Part shown: piece by piece, positions 12,087-23,509 of the stretch
How the letters are laid out: each line of letters starts with the position of its first letter
Numbering within the stretch: position 1 is the first letter of the stretch
Source: Coptis chinensis
Lineage: Eukaryota; Streptophyta; Magnoliopsida; Ranunculales; Ranunculaceae
NCBI GenBank assembly: GCA_015680905.1
Contig: CM027385.1
Location: forward strand, 77,645,501 to 77,709,500
DNA: 64,000 nucleotides
Direction of reading: 5' to 3'
Notes under the pieces: model-generated
The model's database searches: none
Told to the model about the DNA's origin: nothing
What the model saw: only the letters and a program-made list of their open reading frames with translations
Translations under genes and position numbers: made by a program

Positions 12087-15000
12087 TTCCGTTTCCTACT
12101 ACAAGATAATAATTGTACAATCAGTTTTGACATCACAAACGAAAATAGTACACATGCCACACCAACTTATCAGATTTGTTTCTGAGAACTTAAACTTTCA
12201 CTTATATAACAACTAATAAACTTTCAAACCCTTAAACTTAAAGTGAAAGTCACTTAATGAAAGGTACTTTTGAGATTCACTTCAAGAAAAGACAAACTGC
12301 AATATAAGACATCTCACTTTTAACTTTTCAACTTTACCCCTAATCTTCTCGCATAGTTTAGGTACTTTATCTCCGAGAAAAAGCATAGTTGTTACTTTTT
12401 TTCAAATTAAATTGGTTACAAAAAGTTTACTTCGATTTATTCTTTTATCACTATAATTGTCTAATGTAGTCATTGTATGTTAATAACTTAATATATTAAT
12501 ATTTTTCGATAAAATCAATTATCTATGCTAAATATTTTAAAGGATCTCATTGTTAAAATTTTGTTATTGGTATAATTAAGTATGATGTTGCATTAGTAAA
12601 TGAGATATTTTGTGGTTAGAAATAACAACACTTTTGTCAATGTTGTACAGAGAAAGTGACGCCACGAAAAACCTATAGACGCAAGTTACCTTTAATTAGC
12701 TACCAACAACTAATAAACTTTCAAGGTTGTATTACATTGTCTTTACTAGTTGTACTCCCCGCTCTACTAGACAAGTTACGAATTTATGACCCTAAGATTT
12801 GCACGTTAATTAGTAGGTTTATGTTTTTGGTCTTATTGAATGTCTTTTATTTACTAAATTTGGTTTATTGAACTGTTCAACTAATGCTCAATGGACAGAT
12901 GCTCGAAATGACATTGATATTGAATACTTTTACATAGTCCTCATTGTTTTACACCCTATAATCAATTGTGTGATCAGCTAGTGTGCATTTTTCAAAAAAA
13001 AAAAATAATAGCAATGCAAAATCATGAGGAGCGAAGTCTGTTATGAATAAGCAAGACCTATATATTTCTTGTAGTGAGACAAAACTATACGGTCCAAGCA
13101 CTAGTTCATTTTTAACCGATACAATGAAACTAAAACAACATACTAATCCAAGTATAAAACCATATCTAGGCAAGGTAAAACAAACTCCTCTAAACAAAAG
13201 AAACAAACATTCAATCCATGTACGTATATAATATCATAAAGGCTTGTATATAGTGCTCATTAAGCCTGCAAAACAAATAAAAAAAACCAAATTCTACCAA
13301 TCCAAATAAGTCTCAAGAGACAAAACATCATGCAACTAATTATAAGTTTTCTTTAAGTTTAGAAACTTAGTTTTGTAATATCGCTAAAGAAAGGCTACCA
13401 CAAGCCTCCACCAGCCCTCGTTGTTCAAAAGCTTTAATGGCCATGAAAATTTTCATTGTTTGAACCTTGAGTAGAATTCTTCAATTTGATTCGGTGGCTT
13501 TCCCTTGTAAAGACCAACAATTTCACCGTGAATATTATACTTTTTGTGCTTCAAAATTTGCTAAAGTTTCAATGCATTTACTACAGTCCACTTTATGAAA
13601 TTAAGTTCTTAGGATGTGATAGTTATTTCTTAAATTTATTTATTAGGGTTAAACTTGGTTAGAAAAGATTAATAATAATAATGAGGAGAGAAATAATGAT
13701 ACGGTGGTAATGCAACTGACCACCACCGTACAGATATGCAAATGCTAACAAATGAAGACGACACAATAGCATTAGCAAAGAAGAATTAGTGAGTCAATCA
13801 ATCTCAATGCAATTTACAAGACTCGACAAGATTTAAATTAGGAACAAGCAAGTGTTCCTAAGATACATTCGAATCGTGCAAATAAATTAAACTATGGCTG
13901 ATTCAAAAATTATGTTTTATTTTTGAGAATGTGATTCAATGGTGTTATGTGATGTCTTTTTTGTTTAGGACGGTGATTGCTGCATCATGTGATTATTAAG
14001 CCTTTTTCCAATCATAGCTAACTTCCAATGAAGTTTATGTAACAACTCAACTGCTAGTGCTCTTAAGAGTTAATAGACTGTAAGAGATGGAATAGATATT
14101 GTCTTGAGAAAACTTTGTAAGCTTGCCAAATTCTACGTTCTTGTCTGTTCTGGACTTCTGCATTATCACTGAAGTACATGGAATACAGGTTGGACGAACT
14201 GATATAGTATGTATACATTTTCATAAGTTTAGATTGGCTCGTTTGATTCATTCCTTTTAATTTTTGTTGGGGTTATCAGAGTTATATTCTTCATGACGTA
14301 TGTTGATTATAAGTGGTTTGCTGACTATTTTCTAACAAGTATGTGCTACTGATTCCTTAGGATGTTGAGTTTCTTTACTGTTTCTGTTCTGCGGATGTTG
14401 TGGCAGGTATTTAGAACGATCATTTTTTTTTCCTGATTATTCAATTTGAGTTTATAAGACTTGATTCTAGTGATCAGTATAGACAGTGTTTTGTACTCCC
14501 CTAGAATTTGATTTGCGATTGACGAAGTCTCTTTGGCCTTTTCTGGCGTGCTAAGAAAGTCACTTCCTATCTAATTTCACCCTTTACACCAATAAAATAT
14601 ACCCAACCATTTTTCTTTATAGGTCTATGGTATTAGTTTGATTTAAATTGTTTTATTGTTAACTTGTAAGTGGCATGTAAATTGACATCATATTGTAGAC
14701 CAATTAGAGATGAATTCCATTGCATTAGAAATTAGAAAGGAGCTAGACATGAAACCCCTCTTAACTGTGGTGAATAAATAGGAATATTGATTTTGATGAT
14801 GGAAGCCTCTAATATGTAACTGCTTCACTTAATGAATGTTTGGGCTCAAGGGTAAACCTTTCATCAATATCAACATTTCATTTTGAAGATATAAGAGGTT
14901 TTCGCTTTTGCTTTAACTTAACTTATGGGATTCTCGGGTCTTCGGATGTGTAGATGAGTATCATATAAACCATTTTTTTAGAGACCAAAGATAAGCTTCC

Positions 15001-15492
15001 TTAAAAGGTCTATGTGATGTAATGTTTTCTTCTTCCGTTAATTTTAGAAGCTAAAGCTGAATGTTTAAAGTAGATGGTGTATCTAACATAGCGGTAAGGA
15101 GTCCGCCTAATCTCATCTTACTTGGTTAAGAAAAATGAAAAGAACCATGAAGTTTCATAATACCAACGAAGTGAGCTTCTACGCTTGCATTGCAATTGTG
15201 AGGCTCAACCCATCCATGACCGGGTGCTAGTCATATAATATCACCTACAAAGATCCGTGAGTTTTTATTTGTTGTGGTTTCATTTATATAGGTGTGCATT
15301 AAGTTGAACAATTCATATCGAAATTACATTTATTTGGCCTGCATACAAAGACACCTATCTTTGAAGACACATTTTTGGAATATAACTTGGGTTTTGTTTT
15401 CCTTAGGCTTGCTTTCAATATTTTGACCCCCTTCAATTTTTATCATCTTTATATTATTGAAGCCTCACTTGTTTTATTGGCTTGTGAATTAG
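12087..15492. other. CACTA upstream interior, no gene recognised
   Basis: AT-rich DNA upstream of the transposase start, matching 1432-4828. No open frame longer than about 85 codons matches a known family. It probably contains the promoter of the minus-strand transposase gene and introns or remains of a divergent plus-strand gene. Confidence 0.5.
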
Positions 15493-15609
15493 ATGATGGG
15501 GCAAGTTAATCGAGAGAGGCTAGCGTAATACCTTGGCGAGCTGCAGCAGAGGAAAGAGGACACAAATGATAAATATGTAGTCTGCTCTGAAAAGGGAAAC
15601 ACCGACTAG
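15493..15609 (+). pseudogene. Possible last exon of a second CACTA gene
   Basis: After an AG acceptor-like site, a GC-richer stretch encodes MMGQVNRERLA, then YLGELQQRKEDTNDKYV and a tail ending at TAG 15609. One in-frame TAA interrupts it at GCGTAATA; copy A (4829-4926) reads GCAGAATA there, with different small losses downstream. The base composition and conservation hint at a real exon, perhaps of a TNPA-like accessory gene, but no family is recognised. Confidence 0.3.
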
Positions 15610-15804
15610 AAAGCCTTATGATAGAATTCAACCAATCCTAAAGAGGATGTCAAAGAAAACCAATTCCTAAAGAGGATGTCAAAGAAGCTAATTCCTAAAG
15701 AGGATGTCAAAGAAGCCAAAGGAACATAAAACCAATTCTTTCTATGGATGCAATATCCTCAACTTTTTAGGAACTTAGTACCATTTAATGACTAAATGTT
15801 TTTG

Positions 15805-15940
15805 TTGATTTTATAGCGTTTTATTCACAAATGCTATTATACAAAGGATAGCATGTTGATTCATAAGCTTTGCATAAATGCTATTGAATTGATTTCATAA
15901 GCGTTTTTTGAGTGCTATCTATTGACTTTTTCTAGTAGTG
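15805..15940 (+). repeat. CACTA right terminal and subterminal repeats, copy B
   Basis: Same motif cluster as at 5140-5272, with ATAGCGTTT and ATGCTAT repeats, ending in TTTTTCTAGTAGTG at 15940 followed by TAC. Confidence 0.75.
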
Positions 15941-15982
15941 TACTAGAGAAATATATCAGACCTTGCCTTTAGTTAATCTACA

Positions 15983-16760
15983 ACTACAAAAAACTTCGAG
16001 ACCTTTCTTAAATATAGCTATCAATTGTTCAAAAGCTCAATTCTAAAATATAGCTATCAATTGTTCAAAACTACTAAAGTTGCATTACAAAGAAACAAAA
16101 ATTCAATTTTAATCTAAAAATATACAAGCTAGAGAACATGAAAAGGCTACCGAAAGAAGTTTACAAACAACCTATTTTCCTTGTTGCAAGTGCTTAAGTT
16201 GAGGACCTGAACCAAGTTTTCAAACACACTCTATTACATTACCGTCACTCTATTACATTAAGATGCAAAGATCGAGGAATCAAGAAAATTAGCCAAAATA
16301 AAAAAAAAAAAAGACAAAACTACCATGTTTTAGGAGTATAAACACTTGTATGCACACTGCAAACTCATATTGCATAGTCCCAAAAGTTCATAAGATAAGA
16401 TTTTAGTTATGTGCTACTATTCCCGTGATCTTTATATACTTGATTTCCTTTATTTAACCAAGGCATGACTAATTTCAGAATTCGGACCAACCCTTGTTAT
16501 AGGTTAAATGCTTTCCGTGTCATCGTGAATCTCTCAAGATTGATCTTCTATTCTTAATCGTTAACCTAAACTCGATCAAGTAAATTCCTAAGTTTAGAAA
16601 ATTTTTAAAGATTAAATTGATTTCATACAAAAGGTTTCCAATGCTCTGTCAAAGTTAGTGGTCAGATTCCATTCCTACTTAGGTGGTAATGCAGGAGATA
16701 TATCACTCTAAACCTTTTACAAAGAATGATTCAACCCATCTAGAACTTCAAGAGGTGAAA
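15983..16760. mobile_element. Left end of a third CACTA copy, truncated
   Basis: Matches 5317-6096, including the pair of 25-base subterminal repeats. The match ends at 16760, where unrelated sequence starts, so a third tandem unit was cut off here by deletion or rearrangement. Confidence 0.65.
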
Positions 16761-17434
16761 TGCTTTTGTTTAGTTGATAGGAGATAAGGTTGTGTGTATT
16801 TTATTGTACATGAAAGGTCATGTCTCAAGATCCCACAAAGAATTGTCTTACATGTTACATTCTTTAGTCTTGCATGTTACATTTTACCTTCATAGATTGG
16901 TATTTGGTAATACTATAGTTCTTTGGAAGTTACAGACATCAAGTTTCTTTTATGGATCAGGAAAGGGATCAAAGGTACAAGGAATTGGGGTTCAGGGATC
17001 AGTACTTTGAGGGAGAAAACTGAAGTTAAATGAAATGGTCATGATCATCTCATCATGCTGAATTTCAGCAGAATCCCATTCTAATGGTGAAGTCACTTTC
17101 CTGATGAAAGAGTGTATAAATTGCTTAACCAAAAAAATCAATTTCATAAGTTGTACCGCATAAGTATTGAGGATTCAAAAAAAATAAAAAGAGATGGTCT
17201 TGACTCTTGAGGTTTCATAAGCTAGATACCCTAGTAAAGTTCCCTGATTTCTAGCTCGCTCATCTACTCAATGCACTCCCTGAACCCCGACAAACTAATC
17301 GAACATGAAACTTCGGCAAATCATACATACATTGCATTCTCCCCATCACCCCTTCACATGGACTTAAATTTTTTGAAAACCTCGGTATTTCTTGTTCTTT
17401 TCGTGTATTTAGTATTTGAATCACGATATTAACT
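16761..17434. other. Unassigned intergenic DNA
   Basis: AT-rich sequence between the broken CACTA array and the organelle-like block. One 78-codon open frame at 16774-17010 has no recognisable domain. No further feature seen. Confidence 0.4.
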
Positions 17435-20160
17435 AATGAGTAGGTGAAGAAAAAAAAAACGGAACTCTACTAAGACGGAGATGGAAAGGTGGGCCATAAG
17501 CCCCGACTTCCCATCTTAGAGTATCATTTACCGGAATCTGCTGCTCCCCGCCCGGACGAGATATAATGATTTGAAGCAAATACACCTCCAATCGAATCGG
17601 GAGAGAGAGAGATCCTATTGATTCGCATCTTTTGTGCCAAAAGGTTGTGAATGAGATCTCGAACGCAGGGCCTCCTACGTCTAAATCTGTTTTTTGGTGG
17701 AGAAGAGACTCAAGGAAATCTATTCTAAGCAGTGAAACCCCTACCGATGTCGTGATCCCCCAACTACACACAAACTTCCCTATCTCAAGTGCATCTCCTC
17801 AGCGATGCAGCCAAACAAAAAGGCAGCCAACAAAAGAATAAAATCGCAGAGTCCAAGGTCTGAAGGATTCATTTCATCGGTAAGGAGAGGGTGGTCGTAG
17901 ATCAGGCTCAACCAACAAGAAAGAGAGGATCTCCTAAGCAAGGGCCTTTTTTTCGTGCCAAGCATAAGCTCGTGGTCTTGCGCTGCCTTTGACATTAAAA
18001 ATAGCAACGAACAAGACGTATCACGCCGTGGGTATAGAAAGTGAAACATTCTTTCTTTTCGCTCGCCAGCGTGAAGAGTGAAAGTCAAGTTTAGAGAAAA
18101 GTAGTGAAAGCTCTTTTCCTAAAAAAGTGGAGTAAAGGCTTATGCTTTGAAACTAAAAGATTTTAGCATGGAGGCCTACTGCGCCGGGCATGGGTGGCGA
18201 GGATCGGAGCCTTTCTCACTGGGTGAGGGCACCCTTCCCGAAAAGCATTTCCTAAATGCGAGAGACGGATGACCAGAATTTGCATTCATTCATAGGTATC
18301 CTATCTCGGGTTATAAAGAAAAATTATGATACATGAAGTATCCACTATCCGAGCCAGTGATTCGATTCGATGGCGGTGCGCGAAGCACGCTTTAGACTGT
18401 GATGTGAAATCTTTGGTCCGCCTATCATTGTCCATTAAGTCGTCGACTCCAGCTAAGCAAGAGGATTATTCAACTACTAACCGATGACCGGGGACTACTC
18501 GCTTTTATCCACTCTTGAACAGCTCTTTTTCGATAGAAAGCTTGACGACCGCGTTCTTTAACCCGACCGAATGGCATCACTTTGTTATAGAAGTTCCCTC
18601 ATGTTCAAAATTTGGCCTGACTTTGGGCGGGCGCGAGGTCGCAAACCGAGATAGCCCAAAATAGGGGGAGAGTACTTCGATATCATGGAAGACATTTTGA
18701 GTAAAAGTTTATTCTTCCATCTCAAAGATAGTGCCTTTCTTGCCGATTAAATCCCTTTCGAGAAAGGTCGTCCCTCGACGAATCCCATACAAGGGGTAAA
18801 AATCTATTCTTACTGGCTGGAATTGAAGACTTCGTTGGAAGAGGAGATTTGAGGTGTGAGTCAAGCAATCAAACGGATGCAAGCGGGAGATGGGCAATTG
18901 CCCAAGGTGCTTCAATCAAGTCTCTTTATTCTATGGATGGGAACATCCGCAGAAACCCGACACCGCTCTTTGCGCAGCCGCTATTGTCCCGCTAGCTCTC
19001 TTAGTCGCTTCTGGACCACACCACGCTACGGTCCTTCCACGGCAAAGAGCGAGCTTTAGTTGGCCGACCACTACATAAGCCGCTGGCGAGAAAGCTCTTC
19101 GAGCTTCCGCTTCATTCGCTTCATGAGCCGCCGCGACAAAGACATAGCCGGGAAGTCGAGGCCCGCATTACCCTACCTAACCCTTCGCCCGAGGGACCGT
19201 AGATCGGAAAGCGCCTTCTAAACAGGTCAAGTAGAAAATGTCAACAATGGAAAAGAAGACGAGAGCCAGCGGTGAGGCTCGACTACGCCGAGAAGGCTTT
19301 TAACCGCCTCCCTTAGTTCTTGCCATTCCTTTCCCATTTTTAATTCATTTGCCTTGGCATCTCCTCTAATTCGATAGGGATTGAATCACGGAGCTTGGCG
19401 GAGATTTCTTGTTTCTTTTCTTAAATTCATAGGCCGTAGCTTGCAAGGGGGCTTCCACGCGTTGTAGCTCCTTTCCATGGCTTTAAGAATTCAACCTCTC
19501 TTGCCACGGCTATAAGAACGAAAGAAGAACCGCATCGTCCCAACCCCTTTCGATGGAAAGAAGCAAAATGAAAATGCTATCGCTGGTTCTTCTTTTCCTA
19601 TCCTATCCATCTATAAAGTTGCTTGATTCGCCCCCACCGTAATCCTTGCTTTTACCAAATACAGCCAGACGATCTATGCTCGCTTTTGTAAGGCTCGCTT
19701 CGACTACGCTAAGAATGAATCTTCAAACTACCAAGACTACGAAAACATGGCTCCTTCACTGAACCGCTAATGAACACTCGGGCGAAAAGCACATCTCTCA
19801 GAAATTGGCTTTGACACCTATCAAAGAAGTGGATTGCACCAGCTCTTATAGATAAAAGATGTCTTAGTGTATGTCCCACGACAAAAGGGACCGGCGATGG
19901 TTGGAATCATCAACTTTATCGATCGAGAACCAATCCGAGGTTTCAACAACCGATTTTCTCAAATCTGACTACCCCTTTTTCAATGGCGCCTTTATTAGGG
20001 GAAGGGCTTAAAAAAGCAAAAACAGAGTTGTGTAATAAGCGTTCCTTAGTGGATTTTAAACCCACCGAAAGAAACCTAACAATCTAAAGGAAAGAGATGC
20101 ATATGCCTCTCCGGTTCCTAAAGGCGAAACCACGCGATCTTTAGGTCATCCGGTGGCGTG
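17435..20160. other. Probable mitochondrial DNA insertion (NUMT)
   Basis: A 2.7-kb block of markedly higher GC than its surroundings, with sharp changes of composition at both ends. Its texture is that of angiosperm mitochondrial intergenic DNA: purine-rich GAAAG/AGAAAG runs, CTTTCG and CCCGA words, no transposon motifs, and no long open frame. I cannot identify a specific mitochondrial gene in it, so the call rests on composition and word usage. A chloroplast or bacterial origin is less likely. Confidence 0.55.
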
Positions 20161-20169
20161 ATTGGTTTT

Positions 20170-22366
20170 GGTTTTTTATATATGTCTCAAGTATAAACTA
20201 GACAAGAAAAAGTTACTAACTCTGTTGGCTTTCAAATCACTAAACTTCATCAACTTTGCACAAACTAAACTAGAGGTTTACATCGTTACTTACATGCATT
20301 ATATAAAATCCTAATACAGTTGGAACAATCTACAAAACCAAAAATTTGATAATGAGCATCACAAACGTTAGCCAAATTCTAGTCTCATTCTTTCACCGAA
20401 AACAAGATCTCATCAACATAGTAAAAATTATATAATCTAAAATTTTGTTTAAGAGTTAAAGTAACTACATTACAGATTCAACACTTACATAACAATCACA
20501 TATGAACACAATCGACAAATTTAATCAATGAATCATAAAATTAAACAAGAAAAACATAGAGAGAGATTGAAAGGTATACCATCATAAGAAGAGAAACAAG
20601 AGAGTTCCTAACAATTGTCAAGAAGAAGAGTTTCCATGGTAGAATAAACCATCTTGTTGAAAAACAACAACAACAATGGTAGTACAAGTAGTAATGAAGA
20701 AGTCGCCTCTCACTCTCCATTGCAAAGAAAAGGTTTCTACTTTCTAGTATACGAAAAGAAAATGAAGGGGCAAAATTGGAAAGAACTGTGTTTTGATAAT
20801 TTCAAACGCATGTACATATCAAACACAATTGACAATCAAAGGGTCGATGCTAGTTGGGCAAAAAAAATAAAAGTTTTCATTGGCATTATGTTAAAATATA
20901 AAGCAAAGCAATATATCTTACCCATCGTAGAAACCCCAATTCGAAAGCGGTTCTACCTGGCTCCACAAATCACTGCAAAAGAATACCAAAAATCCCACTT
21001 TAAAGCTAAAACAATCAATCAAGACGAAAAACAAAAAAAAAAAACGATTTCAACTAGGGCGTGGAACAAAAAAACGATTTCAACTTGGGCGGGAACAAAA
21101 AAAAACGAAGCTTTTGATTTTGTTGTAGCTTCAATGGCTTTTCAATTCTTTTTGTATAATTAGGTGATGAGCTTTTAAGACCGGGTGAGCCTTCGATTAT
21201 AAACAGAAAACTGCTACAATAAAATAATCAAAAAATAAAACAAATATTTATTGACAAATTGAAAACAAATTGGGTCTACTAATAATGTCGCATAAGAGCT
21301 CCGCGCCAAGTTTCGCTTTGGTGGAAACAGTTGGGTCTACTAAAAATATGACACATAAGAGCCTTCGTGCTAGGTTTCACTTTTGAATGCATCAATGACC
21401 AAGTCGAATCTACTAAACTAAGCAGGATGAATGGTTGCTCCTTTTAGTCGCTTAAAATTGCATTTTAAATTCAAATCCTACAATATACCCTTCCTAATTA
21501 TTCCAACAATACTCCCATGAATCCATGAACTTGGAGGTGGGGCAGAGAGAGATCACCACGCCAAAAGGTTCATTGCCTATGCAAACTTACGGATATTCCA
21601 AATTCGAAAAAAGAAGTTTATTATAATCATAAACATAAATTTCAATGGTAATTCCAACTTATAAAAAATACTCTCATCACAGACTTCATACAAATTCATA
21701 AAACCAAATCTTACCGATTAATCTTTCAAAACAAGGGAGGAGAGATAAGCTTTGAAGATGTGGAGAGAAAGAGAACGAAGTTCTTACCGATTTAATCTTT
21801 CAAAATAGTGGAGGAGAGATAAGCTTTGAAGATGTGGAGAGAAAGAGAACGAAGTTTTGGAGAAGGAGGAAAGAAGTTTCGTGATGGAGAGAGACGGCAA
21901 TCTAGGGTTTTAATGTGTTTTGTTTGATAGTATTTCTAATTCTGTATGATTTGGAGCGGGGAACATGAAAATTGTAGCCGAAAAAAATATTTGCAGCCAA
22001 AAGAATACATCCGCCCAAACCAAAGCCCATTGGCAACACCAAAACGCCGCAACAAGTCATATACATAGTCTATTCGAATTACCAAGGTGGCGGCAAGGGG
22101 TTGCAATAGATATTTAATCTATAGCAGCACCACACTCGTTGCCAACAATAAACATTTTCAATTTAATTATTTTTCTTATTTATCGTAAATTTAAGCAAAC
22201 ACTTTTGCAACGCCAAGGCCCGCTTCTAGGTATTTCCCAAAATGAAAATTCTATTAAGACGGATGACCTTTAGCAACGCCACACGGTGTTGTAAAAGATG
22301 ATTTGTTGCAGCAAATTTTAGGCGTGGCAAAAGAGTGCGTTGCAACAGACCCCTTTTGTTGTAGTG
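20170..22366. mobile_element. Non-autonomous or decayed CACTA element, right end
   Basis: The right terminus is clear: CCCCTTTTGTTGTAGTG ends at 22366, the inverse of CACTACAACAAAAGGGG. The preceding 350 bases carry scattered TTGCAACG, GCAACGCC and GTTGCAAC motifs in both directions, as in CACTA subterminal regions. No transposase is recognised inside. The left end was not found; it may be lost at the organelle-like block near 20160. The terminus differs from that of the tandem CACTA at the window's left, so it is another family. Confidence 0.65.
20654..21163 (+). CDS. Uncharacterised 169-codon open frame in CACTA interior
   Basis: Reads MLKNNNNNGSTSSNEEVASH, then a Lys-rich, largely basic protein with imperfect KKTISTRAWNKKTISTWAG repeats near residues 130-148. 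No domain is recognised. It lies inside the proposed CACTA element, and its composition reflects AT-rich DNA. It may be an exon relic of an element gene or chance; I would not treat it as a functional gene. Confidence 0.15.
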   Translation: MLKNNNNNGSTSSNEEVASHSPLQRKGFYFLVYEKKMKGQNWKELCFDNFKRMYISNTIDNQRVDASWAKKIKVFIGIMLKYKAKQYILPIVETPIRKRFYLAPQITAKEYQKSHFKAKTINQDEKQKKKTISTRAWNKKTISTWAGTKKNEAFDFVVASMAFQFFLYN

Positions 22367-23080
22367 ATTCTTATACTAAGTAATGACCGGGTGTACAGGA
22401 TCACCCTCGCCCTCATCTTCTTCCCCCACCATCGAACCAGCAAACCCTAAAATCAATGCCACCATTTCCATGCCCTAAGAGGCTGACATCATTTAGAAGT
22501 TTAAAATGTGATTCACTAAATCAAGGTTCATGGGTGACGATCTGCATTGGAGTAGTCTACGGCTATCCAATAACAACCCAAGAGAAAATTTGCATTCAAA
22601 ATCATAGTAATTAACACGGAACACAATGGCTTTCTTATGGAATGCAATAGGTTTTGTTATGCTGGAAATGAATTTATGGGAAATGCTCTACTTTGACTCA
22701 ACTACCAACAAGTGTAAAATAAAAAATAAAAATTTGCTCTTGACTTGAGATGTGTTCAATTACGCCCACCATTTCTTGTGTTCAAAATGAAACCAGGTCA
22801 GAGAGATATTTTGCCAAGAAACTTTAAGTCGAGAATGTTGGACAGTAACATCATCAACAAGCAAGGTCCATCAAAATAACTCTATTTCTTCAACTACTAG
22901 CTTTTGGTCTCGTGTTTGAAGGTGCTTCTAGGCTTCTAGCTAGAAAGACCTTTAGATTTATACAAAAGGTTTGGATGTGAAACCAATATTGTCAATTTAG
23001 GGTTTGCTGGTTCGATGGTTGGGGAAGAAGATGAGGGCGAGCGTGATCCTGTACACCCGGTAGTTGCTTAGTATAAGAAT
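22367..23080. repeat. Foldback element with ~83-base inverted arms
   Basis: The left arm 22367-22450 and right arm 22996-23080 are inverted copies with a handful of mismatches; both contain GGGTGTACAGGATCA (or its complement) and AGGGTTTGCTGGTTCGATGG. They enclose about 545 bases without a coding frame. This is MITE- or foldback-type architecture. The left arm begins exactly where the neighbouring CACTA element ends. Confidence 0.8.
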
Positions 23081-23509
23081 TTGGGTTAGATTGTTGGATT
23101 GGATTATAATCTTTTGTTTCATGGGTCGGGTTCTATCATTTTTGGAGCCTGGGTCCTTATTCTTTTTGGGACTTAAGAGTTATCAATCTCACCCATTATA
23201 TTAGGTGTATTATTTTCGCCACATCGCGTCCTAATATTATGCCGGGTGGAAAATACAAAAAAAAAAATTGAAAATAAATGGACACATCATCACTTAACTG
23301 ACGGATGCTAACAGATTGCTATTTTTGTGAAATCAGGCATAGTACATTGATACGTTTGTGGAAAAAAAAATCTATATTGATACAAGTGTTAATAAGACCT
23401 AAGTACGTTGCATATTTATGTATTTAAGCCAAAAAAAATCTAAGCAGGCAGGTTGAAATCACGCAGACATCCAAATATATTCGAATCATATTAACCGTAT
23501 TAACGTCAA
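23081..23509. other. Unassigned intergenic DNA
   Basis: AT-rich flank of the foldback element; no coding, RNA or terminal-repeat signal recognised. Confidence 0.4.

Larger units (their letters stand above)
5316..15940 (-). mobile_element. CACTA (En/Spm) DNA transposon, copy B, nearly complete
   Basis: Proposed full element of about 10.6 kb. The left end is tentative: ACTACTACAAAAAACTC at 5317 partly matches the right terminus read inward (CACTACTAGAAAAAGTC), but the first base is not C. The right end at 15940 (TAGTAGTG, then TAC) is clear. The interior holds a minus-strand TNP2 gene in the expected domain order: transposase-associated domain (11562-12086), TNP2 core (10321-11487), DUF4218 (9774-10304) and DUF4216 (8707-9000). 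About 3.8 kb of largely non-coding DNA lies upstream. Autonomous CACTA elements of this size usually carry a second TNPA-like gene; only weak traces are seen here. Confidence 0.7.
10644..16760 (+). repeat. Second copy of the 10.64-kb tandem unit (matches 1-6096)
   Basis: Colinear and highly similar to 1-6096 with an offset of 10643 bases. Similarity starts at the window's first base and stops abruptly after the shared GAGGTGAAA at 6096/16760. The copies differ by numerous 1-3 base changes, many at CG, CTG or CAG sites or in homopolymers. Confidence 0.9.

Noticed and set aside
18709..19078. Protein-coding genes in the organelle-like block
   Set aside because: Short overlapping frames on both strands in a GC-richer region, none matching a mitochondrial gene I recognise.
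20654..21163. 169-codon open frame as a novel host gene
   Set aside because: Low-complexity, Lys/Asn-rich, no domain, and inside a CACTA element; kept only as a low-confidence entry.
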